Positions 1-7,900 of a stretch of 12,448 bases of DNA are shown here, piece after piece. A program made the translations under genes and the position numbers. Each line of letters begins with the position of its first letter. Within the stretch, counting starts at the first letter, position 1. This DNA comes from Flavobacteriia bacterium (lineage in GTDB: Bacteria > Bacteroidota > Bacteroidia > Flavobacteriales_D > Crocinitomicaceae). Location of the stretch: positions 1 to 12,448 of the forward strand of contig RFSL01000017.1 of the NCBI GenBank assembly GCA_009923965.1, in the 5' to 3' direction. Under the pieces are notes generated by a model. That model was given only the letters and a program-made list of their open reading frames with translations, searched no databases and was not told the origin of the DNA.

Positions 1-1140
1 CTTGGCTTAACATTTAATAATTTTTCAACCCGTAATTTTTTTAAGAAAAATGCATGGTCGCCCTTGCCAGGAGGAGATGGTCAGCGGCTTAGCTTGCGTG
101 CCCAATCTAACGGCCGGTTTTATCAGAGTTATACAGCTTCCTTTACTGAGCCTTGGTTAGGTGGTAAGAAACCAAATTCTTTATCTTTTTCAATAAATCA
201 TACTGCGCTTTCTTCAAATGGTAAACTTCGGTCAGAAGATGGATATGCCGGGTTATCTATTTCTGGAGTTGGATTAGGAATTGGGAAAAGAAATAAATGG
301 CCGGATGATTATTTTTCAACATATATTGAATTAGGATATAAATATTATGATGTAGTTAATGACACGCGCTTCCCGGTTTTTTCAAAAGGGATTGCAAATG
401 ATATTTCATTACAATATACAATTCAACGGTCTTCTGTTAGCGCTCCTACCTATCCACAAAGTGGCTCAAATTTTACTTTTTTGTCAAAAGCGACACTTCC
501 ATATTCTTCAATAATAGGGAAAGATTATTCTTTGCTTTCCCCACAAGAGAGATATAAATACTTGGAATATTATCGTTTTAAATTTACAGCTGAATGGTTT
601 TTACCTCTGAGTAAGGATAAGAAACTCATTCTGATGTCTCGTTTTGGAATGGGGTATCTAGGAGCATATAATAAAGCAAAAGGGGTGTCTCCATTTGAAC
701 GATATTCAATGGGTGGAAGCGGACTTTCTGGAGTTAACCAAATAGGAGGAAGATCAATTCTTGCTTTAAGAGGTTATGAAGATCAATCAATATCTTCTGC
801 TGGCGCAGATCCAATTGCAACAAAATATACCATAGAATTGAGATATCCTATTTCCTTAAATCCTCAAGCTACATTTTTCGCTTTAGCATTTTTAGAAGGG
901 GGCAACACTTACCCTAGTTTTGATAAATTTAACCCTTTTAACGTAAAGCGCACTGCAGGTATTGGAATCAGGGTTTTCTTACCAATGTTTGGAATGCTCG
1001 GTTTAGATTATGGATTAGGGTTTGATAAACTTAATACATGGTCTACTGGTTATGGAAGCGCGAGCGATATTTCAATTGGTACAAAAGGATATTATCCGAA
1101 ATTAAGTTTTTCAATTGGCATGAACTTGGGAGAACTGTAG
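1..1140 (+). CDS. bamA: BamA, outer-membrane protein assembly factor, C-terminal part (5' end outside window)
   Basis: BamA is the Omp85-family barrel that folds and inserts beta-barrel proteins into the outer membrane. The frame is open from base 1, so the gene is truncated by the window edge. The TTG at 64 is internal to a conserved stretch and is not a start. The visible 379 residues hold the end of the POTRA/barrel junction and most of the 16-stranded barrel, including the Bacteroidota-typical NFSTRNFF and FTEPWLGG segments. The loop-6 (V/L)RGY signature appears as LRGYED at bases 766-783, inside a Gly-rich stretch (GGSGLSGVNQIGG). The protein ends in a typical amphipathic strand, FSIGMNLGEL. 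The POTRA domains lie upstream, outside the window. Next on the same strand come two Skp-like chaperone genes, the usual Bacteroidota order (often uppS and a porG-like gene precede bamA). Family assignment is firm. TamA or another Omp85 paralogue is unlikely given this context. Confidence 0.95.
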   Translation, partial: LGLTFNNFSTRNFFKKNAWSPLPGGDGQRLSLRAQSNGRFYQSYTASFTEPWLGGKKPNSLSFSINHTALSSNGKLRSEDGYAGLSISGVGLGIGKRNKWPDDYFSTYIELGYKYYDVVNDTRFPVFSKGIANDISLQYTIQRSSVSAPTYPQSGSNFTFLSKATLPYSSIIGKDYSLLSPQERYKYLEYYRFKFTAEWFLPLSKDKKLILMSRFGMGYLGAYNKAKGVSPFERYSMGGSGLSGVNQIGGRSILALRGYEDQSISSAGADPIATKYTIELRYPISLNPQATFFALAFLEGGNTYPSFDKFNPFNVKRTAGIGIRVFLPMFGMLGLDYGLGFDKLNTWSTGYGSASDISIGTKGYYPKLSFSIGMNLGEL

Positions 1141-1161
1141 AAGAATTCAACAATAATTGTT

Positions 1162-1169
1162 TATCTTCG
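1162..1169 (+). promoter_or_regulatory. Possible -7 promoter element for the ompH pair
   Basis: TATCTTCG matches the Bacteroidota sigma-70 -7 consensus TAnnTTTG at five of the six fixed positions. It lies in the 55-bp gap after bamA, 26 bp before the ATG at 1196. No TTG stands at the usual distance upstream (CTG at 1135-1137 is the nearest, 24 bp away), so the -33 half is weak. The same octamer occurs before the large barrel gene at 4985-4992. Read-through from bamA is an equally likely source of transcript. Confidence 0.4.
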
Positions 1170-1195
1170 CCGTTCTTTACAAACTAAAATAAAGT

Positions 1196-1708
1196 ATGTT
1201 GAAATACCTTTTCTTTTTGTTTTTTATTCTTGGCGTAAACTTAGTCAATGGACAAGAGTTTGCTTATATCGACTCGGAATATATTTTAAAAAATGTTCCT
1301 GAGTATGTTCAAGCAAAAGAAAAATTAGATGGCTTAGCGACAAAATGGACAAAAGAAGTTGAAGATCGCTATGCTGCAATAAAAGCAAAAAAAGCAAATT
1401 TTGACCGTGAGGAAGTTCTTCTTCCTGCTGAAGAAAAGGAAAAAAGAAAAAGTGAAATAGACAAACTTGAAAAAGAAACCATTGAACTACAAACACAACA
1501 TTTTGGTTCAAATGGTGACTATTTTCAAAAACGACAAGAATTAGTAAAGCCAATACAAGATCGTATATTTACTGCAATGAAAAAAATTGCAAAACGGGAT
1601 AGTTATTCGTTTGTATTTGATAAAGCAAACCAAAGTAATTTGGTATATGCTACAAAGGAATCAGATATCAGCGATGATGTGTTGGAAGAAATGGGAATAA
1701 ATAAATAA
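1196..1708 (+). CDS. OmpH/Skp-family periplasmic chaperone, first copy
   Basis: This Skp-like chaperone is predicted to hold unfolded outer-membrane proteins in the periplasm and pass them to BamA. The 170-residue product starts with a signal peptide (Leu/Phe-rich core, likely cleavage after Gly19, mature start at Gln20). A short beta segment follows (FAYIDSEYIL, near residues 22-31). The middle, about residues 40-125, is a Lys/Glu-rich coiled coil matching the tentacle arms of Skp. A conserved end strand (YSFVFDKANQSNLVYA) closes the body domain. Length and layout are normal for the family. The ATG has no clear Shine-Dalgarno site, which is common in Bacteroidota. The gene sits 55 bp after bamA and 12 bp before a paralogue. 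The middle part is too low in complexity to support more than a family-level call. Confidence 0.92.
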   Translation: MLKYLFFLFFILGVNLVNGQEFAYIDSEYILKNVPEYVQAKEKLDGLATKWTKEVEDRYAAIKAKKANFDREEVLLPAEEKEKRKSEIDKLEKETIELQTQHFGSNGDYFQKRQELVKPIQDRIFTAMKKIAKRDSYSFVFDKANQSNLVYATKESDISDDVLEEMGINK

Positions 1709-1720
1709 ATATGAAATAAT

Positions 1721-2236
1721 ATGAAAAACATCTTAATTGCAATCTCTTTAATTATCTCCGCTAGCTCTTTTGCTCAGTCAAAAATCGGGCATGTAAATTC
1801 TCAAATTCTATTAGACACCCTTGAATCACGAAAACAAGCTATAAAGGAACTTGATGCTTATAAATTAGAGGGGATGAAAGAACTCCAAGAAATGAATAAA
1901 GCATTTGAAGCAGCCTATGTGATTTTTCAGCAAAAAGAGAAAGATCTGTCTCCAGTTCTATTAAAAATGGAACAAGAAAAGTTAGGGAGAAAGCAACAAG
2001 AATTAGAGGCACGACAACAAGAATTAGAAAAAGGGCTTCAAATTTACAACGATGAACTTAATAAGCCTATTTTAGATAGAATTACAAAAGCAATAGAAAT
2101 TGTTGCAGACAGAAAAAAAATAAATTACATAATTGATGAAAGCGCTACTCTTTATTCAAAAGGAGGTATCGACTGCACACTTGAAGTAATGGTAGAATTA
2201 TTGCGTTTAGATGCTGATTCCATTAAAAACAAATAA
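1721..2236 (+). CDS. OmpH/Skp-family periplasmic chaperone, second copy
   Basis: The second Skp-like chaperone has 171 residues. A signal peptide is predicted to be cleaved after Ala18 (SSFAQ), followed by the family's body strand (KIGHVNSQILLDTL). A long charged coiled coil rich in Gln, Glu and Lys covers about residues 38-110. The C-terminal body segment reads KKINYIIDESATLYSKGG. It clearly belongs to the same family as the preceding gene but shares few identical residues with it, so the duplication looks old. The 12-bp gap to the first copy implies one transcript. An intrinsic terminator lies 19 bp after the stop, so this gene closes the bamA-ompH-ompH unit. In the family Skp acts as a trimer. 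Whether the two copies mix is unknown. Confidence 0.92.
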   Translation: MKNILIAISLIISASSFAQSKIGHVNSQILLDTLESRKQAIKELDAYKLEGMKELQEMNKAFEAAYVIFQQKEKDLSPVLLKMEQEKLGRKQQELEARQQELEKGLQIYNDELNKPILDRITKAIEIVADRKKINYIIDESATLYSKGGIDCTLEVMVELLRLDADSIKNK

Positions 2237-2255
2237 TTAAATTTTTAATTAATTT

Positions 2256-2283
2256 AAAGGCAATCTATCGGTTGCCTTTTTTT
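2256..2283 (+). terminator. Intrinsic terminator after the ompH pair
   Basis: An 8-bp perfect stem, AAAGGCAA (2256-2263) with TTGCCTTT (2272-2279), encloses an 8-base loop. The T-run covers 2277-2283. The AT-only inverted repeat just upstream (TTAAATT at 2237-2243, AATTTAA at 2251-2257) overlaps the stem foot and may compete with it. The terminator stands only 15 bp before the murI start codon. Confidence 0.88.
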
Positions 2284-2298
2284 ATTTAGTTTTACTCT

Positions 2299-3123
2299 AT
2301 GAAAAACGATTTTCCTATTGGGATTTTTGACTCTGGATATGGTGGTTTAACAGTTCTTTCTGAGATACGAAAATCTTTACCAAATTATGATTTTATCTAT
2401 TTTGGAGACAACGCAAGAGCGCCATATGGAAATCGGTCTTTTGAATTAGTGTATGATTTCACCTTGGAAGCCGTAAATTATCTTTTTTCTCAAGGTTGCC
2501 CATTGGTGATATTAGCGTGCAATACAGCATCAGCAAAAGCCTTGAGAACAATTCAGCAAAAAGACTTAGAAAAAATTGATCCAACAAAACGTGTTTTAGG
2601 CGTAATTCGACCAAGCGCTGAAGAAATAGGTTTTCTAACAGGCACTAAACATGTAGGAATTTTAGGGACAATTGGAACAATACAATCTGATTCATATAAG
2701 ATTGAATTACAAAAGTATGCCCCAGAAATAATTGTATCTCAACACGCTTGTCCCATGTGGGTTCCATTAATTGAAAATGATGTTCACCAAACCTCTGCAG
2801 GGAAACTATTTATCGAAGAGGATGTTCGGAAACTCATGCTTATAGATCCCAAAATTGATACTATTATTTTAGCATGTACACATTATCCTATTCTTCAAGA
2901 ACAAATTCAAAAAATAGTTGGAGAAAAAGTTAAGGTTATTTCACAAGGGCCAATAGTTGCAGAAAAATTAAGTCTTTATTTAGAACGAAACAAAGACATG
3001 GAAGCAAGAATTTCTAGAGGAGGAACATGCAGCTACAGAACAACTGAAAACGCGATCATTTTCAATAAGAAAGCTTCTCAGTTTTTAGGAGAGGAAATAA
3101 GTGCACAGCAGATTGAATTATAA
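2299..3123 (+). CDS. murI: Glutamate racemase
   Basis: MurI interconverts L- and D-glutamate in the cytoplasm, supplying D-Glu for the peptidoglycan stem peptide. The 274-residue product shows all hallmark sites: the IFDSGYGG start motif with Asp11, FGDNARAPYG near residues 35-44, the first catalytic Cys74 in LACNTASA, and the second catalytic Cys193 followed by His195 in ILACTHYPIL. Length is normal for the family. The ATG gives the expected N-terminus directly before the conserved motif. The gene follows the ompH pair on the same strand but is separated from it by the terminator at 2256-2283. No convincing promoter is visible in the short leader. The stop codon is 2 bp from the end of the convergent lipoprotein gene. 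Confidence 0.97.
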   Translation: MKNDFPIGIFDSGYGGLTVLSEIRKSLPNYDFIYFGDNARAPYGNRSFELVYDFTLEAVNYLFSQGCPLVILACNTASAKALRTIQQKDLEKIDPTKRVLGVIRPSAEEIGFLTGTKHVGILGTIGTIQSDSYKIELQKYAPEIIVSQHACPMWVPLIENDVHQTSAGKLFIEEDVRKLMLIDPKIDTIILACTHYPILQEQIQKIVGEKVKVISQGPIVAEKLSLYLERNKDMEARISRGGTCSYRTTENAIIFNKKASQFLGEEISAQQIEL

Positions 3124-3125
3124 AA

Positions 3126-3446
3126 TTAAAGGGCTTTCTTTTCTAATTTTTCCATGATTTCAGTTTGCATTTTCTTAAATTCTTCAAGATCTGAAGAATA
3201 AAATCGATAGCTTTCTTCAAATTCATTTTTTGTAATACCAGATTTCTTAAACACAAGATTAACATTTGAGTCTAAGGCTTGCTTGTTTGATGCTGGATTT
3301 CCAGGTGTTGATTGGTAAAACGTTTCGAGAACTAAAACTTCTTCAATAATATCAATCATTTTATCCTTCTCAATTATAGAGAAAGGTCTTGTTTCTGTAT
3401 TACAAGACACCAAGGAAATGAATAAAATAGAATAAAAATATTTCAT
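3126..3446 (-). CDS. DUF4296-like small lipoprotein
   Basis: This 106-residue product is probably a lipid-anchored envelope protein of unknown function. The N-terminus is a short hydrophobic signal ending in a lipobox, Leu-Val-Ser-Cys, with the lipidated Cys at residue 15. The rest is mostly helical and charged, with the layout I associate with DUF4296 of Bacteroidota: an IIEKDKMIDIIEEVLVLE helix near residues 24-41, a variable linker, a phage-like KKSGITKNEFEESYRFYSSD helix pair near 68-87, and a Lys/Glu tail. It is the last gene of the rsgA-dtd unit, 22 bp after dtd, and ends 2 bp from the convergent murI stop. The DUF assignment is from memory of the family pattern. The lipoprotein call comes from the sequence. 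Confidence 0.72.
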   Translation of the reverse strand: MKYFYSILFISLVSCNTETRPFSIIEKDKMIDIIEEVLVLETFYQSTPGNPASNKQALDSNVNLVFKKSGITKNEFEESYRFYSSDLEEFKKMQTEIMEKLEKKAL

Positions 3447-3468
3447 GTCTAAAATTAAAAAAAGATTC

Positions 3469-3918
3469 TTATAAATCCTTAGAATCTATGATAATCGTTA
3501 CTGGTCCATCGTTGATAAGTTCAACTTGCATGTTTGCACCAAAGACGCCATTCTCAATTTTTCCGCTAAATGATTTTTTAAGTTGAGATAAGAAATATTC
3601 ATACAAAGGAATTGCTTGTTCTGGCCTTGCCGAACGAATAAAACTTGGGCGATTTCCTTTTTTTGTGTCTGCAAATAATGTGAATTGACTTACAATAAGC
3701 AAGTCGCCAGAGATGTCGGAGACTGAAAGATTCATTTTCCCCTCTTCATCGCCAAAAATTCTCAGATGTATCAACTTTTGAATTAAATAATCAGCATCAA
3801 GTTCGGTATCAACATGCTCAATTCCTAGTAAAACAAGAAGTCCTTGTTGTATTTCTCCTACAATTTCTCCGTTTATTTTTACGGATGCTTCTCTTACACG
3901 TTGTATTACTATTCTCAT
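3469..3918 (-). CDS. dtd: D-aminoacyl-tRNA deacylase
   Basis: Dtd hydrolyses D-amino acids from mischarged tRNAs (D-Tyr-tRNA and others) and also glycine from tRNA-Ala, a cytosolic proofreading step. The 149-residue length is standard. The first residues MRIVIQRVREASV are typical. The active-site SQFTL motif is present with Thr80, and the NDGPVT motif at residues 136-141 carries the Gly138-Pro139 pair that forms the chiral filter across the dimer. Its ATG overlaps the rsgA stop codon (ATGA, 3915-3918), which implies translational coupling. The next gene downstream is the small lipoprotein. A D-amino-acid proofreader near a racemase gene (murI) is appealing, but the two are on opposite strands and this may be coincidence. 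Confidence 0.96.
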   Translation of the reverse strand: MRIVIQRVREASVKINGEIVGEIQQGLLVLLGIEHVDTELDADYLIQKLIHLRIFGDEEGKMNLSVSDISGDLLIVSQFTLFADTKKGNRPSFIRSARPEQAIPLYEYFLSQLKKSFSGKIENGVFGANMQVELINDGPVTIIIDSKDL

Positions 3919-4874
3919 GCAAATGTCTTTCTACGATGAGGGTCACTTGGGTCTTCGTACATTAAATCTAAATAACTTTGATAACGAGAAAAGGAAATTT
4001 TATCATTTTCTACAGCGTCTTTCACAGCACAATTTGGTTCATTTAAGTGCAGGCAATTGTGAAAACGACAAGCGCCAATTAGATTTCTCATTTCCGGAAA
4101 ATAGTGTGCCATGTGCTCTTTCTCTAAATCAATTACGCCAAAAGCACGAATTCCAGGGGTGTCAATAATATAACCTCCACTTGCTAAGCTGTGCATTTCT
4201 GCAAAAGTAGTGGTGTGTTTTCCTTGCTCGTGCACCTTTGAAATTTCTCCTGTCCGTAGCGTTAAAGTTGGATCCAATGAATTCACCAAGGTTGTCTTTC
4301 CCACACCGCTGTTTCCGGAAATCATAACTTGTTTCTCTTTGAGTTCCTTTCGAAGAAAACTTATTTGTGCTTCATTTTCAGCGCAGATTCGATGACAAGT
4401 ATAGCCTAAACTAGTATAGATTGCTGAAAGCTCAGTAAATAAGCGTTCTTCCTCAGCACCAAATAAGTCGATTTTATTGAATAATAAGGTTGTTGGTATT
4501 CTAAAGGCTTCAGCCGAGACTAAAAATCTGTCGATGAACCCAATTTGTGTGACTGGAGATTTTAAGGTCACCAATAAATAAGCATGGTCAACATTTGCCG
4601 CAATAATCTGCATTTGCTTACTCAAATTTGTGGATTTCCGTACAATGTAATTCTTGCGAGGAAGAATGGATTGAATTGAATATGATATTTTGGAATCTTG
4701 AGAATTTGTGTCAGATGAAGCTGTTAATTCTACACGATCGCCAGCAGCTATAGGATTTGTTGTTTTTAAACCCTCAATTCGCAATTTTCCTCGAATTGTA
4801 GCTTTAACAATTTCTCCATTCTCCAAAATAATGTTGTAGATTTTTCCTGTAGATTTTAAAACAAGTCCTTGCAT
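3915..4874 (-). CDS. rsgA: Small ribosomal subunit GTPase RsgA
   Basis: RsgA is a circularly permuted GTPase that tests late maturation of the 30S subunit. The 319-residue product has an N-terminal OB-fold (about residues 1-75) and the permuted GTPase order: NKID at 133-136 (G4) precedes the P-loop GNSGVGKT at 187-194 (G1), then HTTTF at 220-224 (G2) and DTPG at 238-241 (G3). The C-terminal zinc finger has the family spacing, with Cys269, Cys274, His276 and Cys282. All expected functional residues are present. It is the first gene of the leftward unit rsgA-dtd-lipoprotein and overlaps dtd by 4 bp. A perfect -7 promoter element ends just before the ATG, so the mRNA leader should be very short. 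Confidence 0.97.
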   Translation of the reverse strand: MQGLVLKSTGKIYNIILENGEIVKATIRGKLRIEGLKTTNPIAAGDRVELTASSDTNSQDSKISYSIQSILPRKNYIVRKSTNLSKQMQIIAANVDHAYLLVTLKSPVTQIGFIDRFLVSAEAFRIPTTLLFNKIDLFGAEEERLFTELSAIYTSLGYTCHRICAENEAQISFLRKELKEKQVMISGNSGVGKTTLVNSLDPTLTLRTGEISKVHEQGKHTTTFAEMHSLASGGYIIDTPGIRAFGVIDLEKEHMAHYFPEMRNLIGACRFHNCLHLNEPNCAVKDAVENDKISFSRYQSYLDLMYEDPSDPHRRKTFA

Positions 4875-4883
4875 AGCGTGCTA

Positions 4884-4891
4884 CAAATTTA
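4884..4891 (-). promoter_or_regulatory. -7 promoter element for rsgA, close to the start codon
   Basis: Read on the minus strand, this is TAAATTTG, a perfect match to the Bacteroidota -7 consensus TAnnTTTG. It ends 9 bp before the rsgA ATG (4874), so transcription should start within a few bases of the start codon. No TTG is visible at the -33 position. In sequence this AT-rich, chance matches occur, which limits confidence. Confidence 0.45.
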
Positions 4892-4958
4892 TGTTTTATT
4901 CTTTTTAATCTATTTATTATTTAGCTGTTCTGTCAAAAATTAGCAATCTTAAACGATA

Positions 4959-4992
4959 TTTTGCGTTAATTCTACTCAAGCCCGTATCTTCG
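4959..4992 (+). promoter_or_regulatory. Promoter of the large outer-membrane protein gene
   Basis: TTTTG (4959-4963, -33 element) and TATCTTCG (4985-4992, -7 element, one mismatch to TAnnTTTG) are separated by 21 bp, within the Bacteroidota sigma-70 spacing. The -7 element ends 6 bp before the ATG at 4999, so the predicted transcript starts at or within a few bases of the start codon. Confidence 0.6.
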
Positions 4993-4998
4993 TTGTAC

Positions 4999-7900
4999 AT
5001 GTTGCGTTTACTTTTAATTTCTTGTTTTTTTATTTTCTACTGTACTTTTTTCACGAACGCGCAAGTATCAAATGAGCGGAGCTACAAGAAATTAGTTGGA
5101 GAGGAGATAATCACAATCGATACGCTCGCGATTTATCCAAATAGTTTTATTGTTTTAATTGGCAAGGACACGCTCGATTCAAAAAAATATTCGCTGAGTT
5201 TCGGAAGTAATAAATTTCGATTATATGAAACTCAAAAAGATACTTTGATATTTCATTACAAGGTTTTGCCATTCAATTTTCAAAAAACAAATCAATTGCG
5301 CGATTCAAAAATAGTTTTTAATAGTAAAAACGATGAAAGAGAAAAATTTAAAATCCCAGCCTCTTATTCAGTTCAAGATATTTTTGGAGGAAATGAATTA
5401 AGCAAAAGCGGAAGTATTTCTCGTGGAGTCTCATTTGGGAATAATCAAGATTTGGGAATCAATTCTAATCTAAACCTAGAATTATCTGGGGATTTAAGTC
5501 CAAATTTAAAACTTCTAGCTGCAGTTTCTGACGCAAATTTACCCATACAACCAGACGGAAACACGAATAAACTTCAAGAATTCGATCAGGTTTTCATACA
5601 AGTTTATAACGATAAATTTAAATTAATTGCAGGCGATTTTTGGATATCAAAGCCACAAGGTTATTTTTTAAACTATAAAAAACGAGGGCAAGGTTTAACG
5701 GGCGATTATTCTTGGTTGACCAAAAATCAAAATCAGTGGAAGTCACAAGCAAGTGCCGCCTTATCAAAAGGAAAGTTTAATAGGCAAATTATTCAAGGCA
5801 TCGAGGCAAACCAAGGTCCTTATCGGCTAACTGGCGCTGAAAACGAACCGTTTATTGTGATATTGTCGGGAACAGAACGCGTATATATTGACGGAAAATT
5901 ACTTCAAAGAGGACAAGAATTAGACTATACAATAGATTACAATACCTCAGAACTTATTTTTACAGCACGAAATCAAATTACAAAAGATATCCGAATTGTT
6001 GTAGAATTTCAGTACTCAGATCAAAATTATGCGCGTTCACTTTTTCAGTCATCATTAAGCTACAAAAGTAAAAACATGCAGTTTTGGGTCAATGCATACA
6101 GTGAACAAGATGCCAAAAATCAAGCATTACAGCAAACTTTAAGTGGCGATCAAAAATTTTATCTTTCTCAAATAGGGGATAATTTAGATTTAGCGCGGAT
6201 AAGTAGTATTGATTCTGTCGGTTATTTGGAAAATCAGGTCTTGTATAAAATGTTGGATTCTCTTTCCTATGATTCCGTTTTAGTATTTAGTAATGATGCT
6301 ACCTTAGCGGTTTTTCGTGCCACTTTTCAATTTGTGGGAGCAAATAAGGGAAACTATATATTGAGTAGTTATTCCGCTCTCGGGAAAGTTTTTAAATGGG
6401 TCGCCCCAATTGCTGGTATTCCTCAAGGAGATCACACACCATCTCGTTTAATTATTACACCCAAACAAAAACAGGTTGTAAGCTCAGGTTTTTCGGCAAA
6501 GTTGGGTAAGCGATTTTTTATGGAAAGTGAAAGTGCTCTTTCTACAAATGACCTCAACACTTTCTCAAAATTTGGAAGTAGCGATAACAATGGCTTTGCC
6601 CAAAAGTTCAAGGGAATTTATTCACTTCCTTTCGGACTTGATACCATTAAAAAATGGAAGTTTGAAGCAAGTGGTGATGTGGAGTATTTAACTACAAATT
6701 TTAGTCCTATTGAGCAATACCGCAGCGTAGAATTTGACAGAGATTGGAATACGAGAAATAAAGGATACAATGGCGATCAATTAGCTACAGCTTTAGGGAC
6801 ACATTTGTCACACCAAGACTTTGGAAAAATTAATCTTGAGGGGCAATATTTTAGCATTGGGAATGATTACGCTGGAAATCGAGTGGCGACAAATGGTACT
6901 TGGCAACAAAATGGATGGAAAATACAATGGGATGGAAGTGCTTTAAAAAGTGAATCGAATTCAAAAAACACCTTTGTCCGTCACCGCGCTGCAATTTCTA
7001 AAGATGTAAAATGGCTCACTATCGGATTTAAAGATGATCATGAAAAAAACATATTTAGTGACACAAATAAGCTTGTATTAAAGAATAGTTATCAATTTTT
7101 CGATTACCAATTTTTTATTTCCAATAGGGATTCATCTAAAGTAAATTATAAACTTTTTTGGAGAGAAAGGTTTGACCAACGAGGAGATTCTCTGCAATTA
7201 ACCGATGTGGCAAAGGCCAAAACAATTGGCGCAGAATTAAAATTATCGGAATTTAAAAATCAACGGTTGAGTATTCTCAGTGCTTATCGCTCCTTGGCTA
7301 TTTTAGATTCTGTTTTGCTTCCACAAACACCTGAAAATTCCTTTGTTGGGCGCATAGAATACGATGCTACATTTTGGAAGTCAGCACTCACATTAAATAG
7401 TTTTTATGAAATTGGTTCCGGTTTAGAGCAAAAAAGAGAATTTCTTTACCTAAAAGTAAATGATGGTCAGGGAATTTATGCCTGGGTAGATTATAACGCT
7501 GATGGAATTAAGGATTTAAATGAATTTGAAGTCGCACAGTTCATCGATCAAGCGAGTTATATTCGTGTATTTACTCCAAGCAGTGAGTACATCAAAACAT
7601 ATTCTAATGAGTTAAACCAAAGTTTATTTTGGCGCCCAGAAAGAATTTGGGAAAAGAAAAAAGGAGCACTTAAATTTTTAAACCTTTTTTCAGACCAAGC
7701 TCGTTTAAGAATCACAAAAAAAGTAAATGAATTTGATGCGCGGGTTATTTTTAATCCTTTTGCTAGTGATATTGATCTTCCGAATTTAGTAAGCACAAAT
7801 ACAAGTATTCGGAACACACTTTTTTTTAACCGTTTATCACGGGTTTTTAGTGCAGAAATTACAAGTGAAACATCAAAATCTAAAACGCTGTTAACTTCTG

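Noticed and set aside
1245..1553. Leu-rich open frame of 102 codons on the minus strand, antisense to the first ompH
   Set aside because: It mirrors the Lys/Glu-rich coiled coil (AAG/GAA codons read as Leu/Phe on the other strand). It has no homology pattern and lies fully inside a well-supported gene.
1711..1719. Two-codon reading frame ATG-AAA-TAA immediately before the second ompH start
   Set aside because: It resembles a start-stop element or a small duplication of the true start context, but nine bases in AT-rich sequence easily arise by chance.
2237..2257. AT-only inverted repeat TTAAATT/AATTTAA upstream of the terminator
   Set aside because: An AT-only stem this short is weak and expected by chance. 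It was noted only because it overlaps the terminator foot.
3126..4874. Functional link between dtd (D-aminoacyl-tRNA proofreading) and murI (D-glutamate production)
   Set aside because: The genes are on opposite strands and in different units. dtd travels with rsgA, so the proximity is not evidence of a joint pathway.
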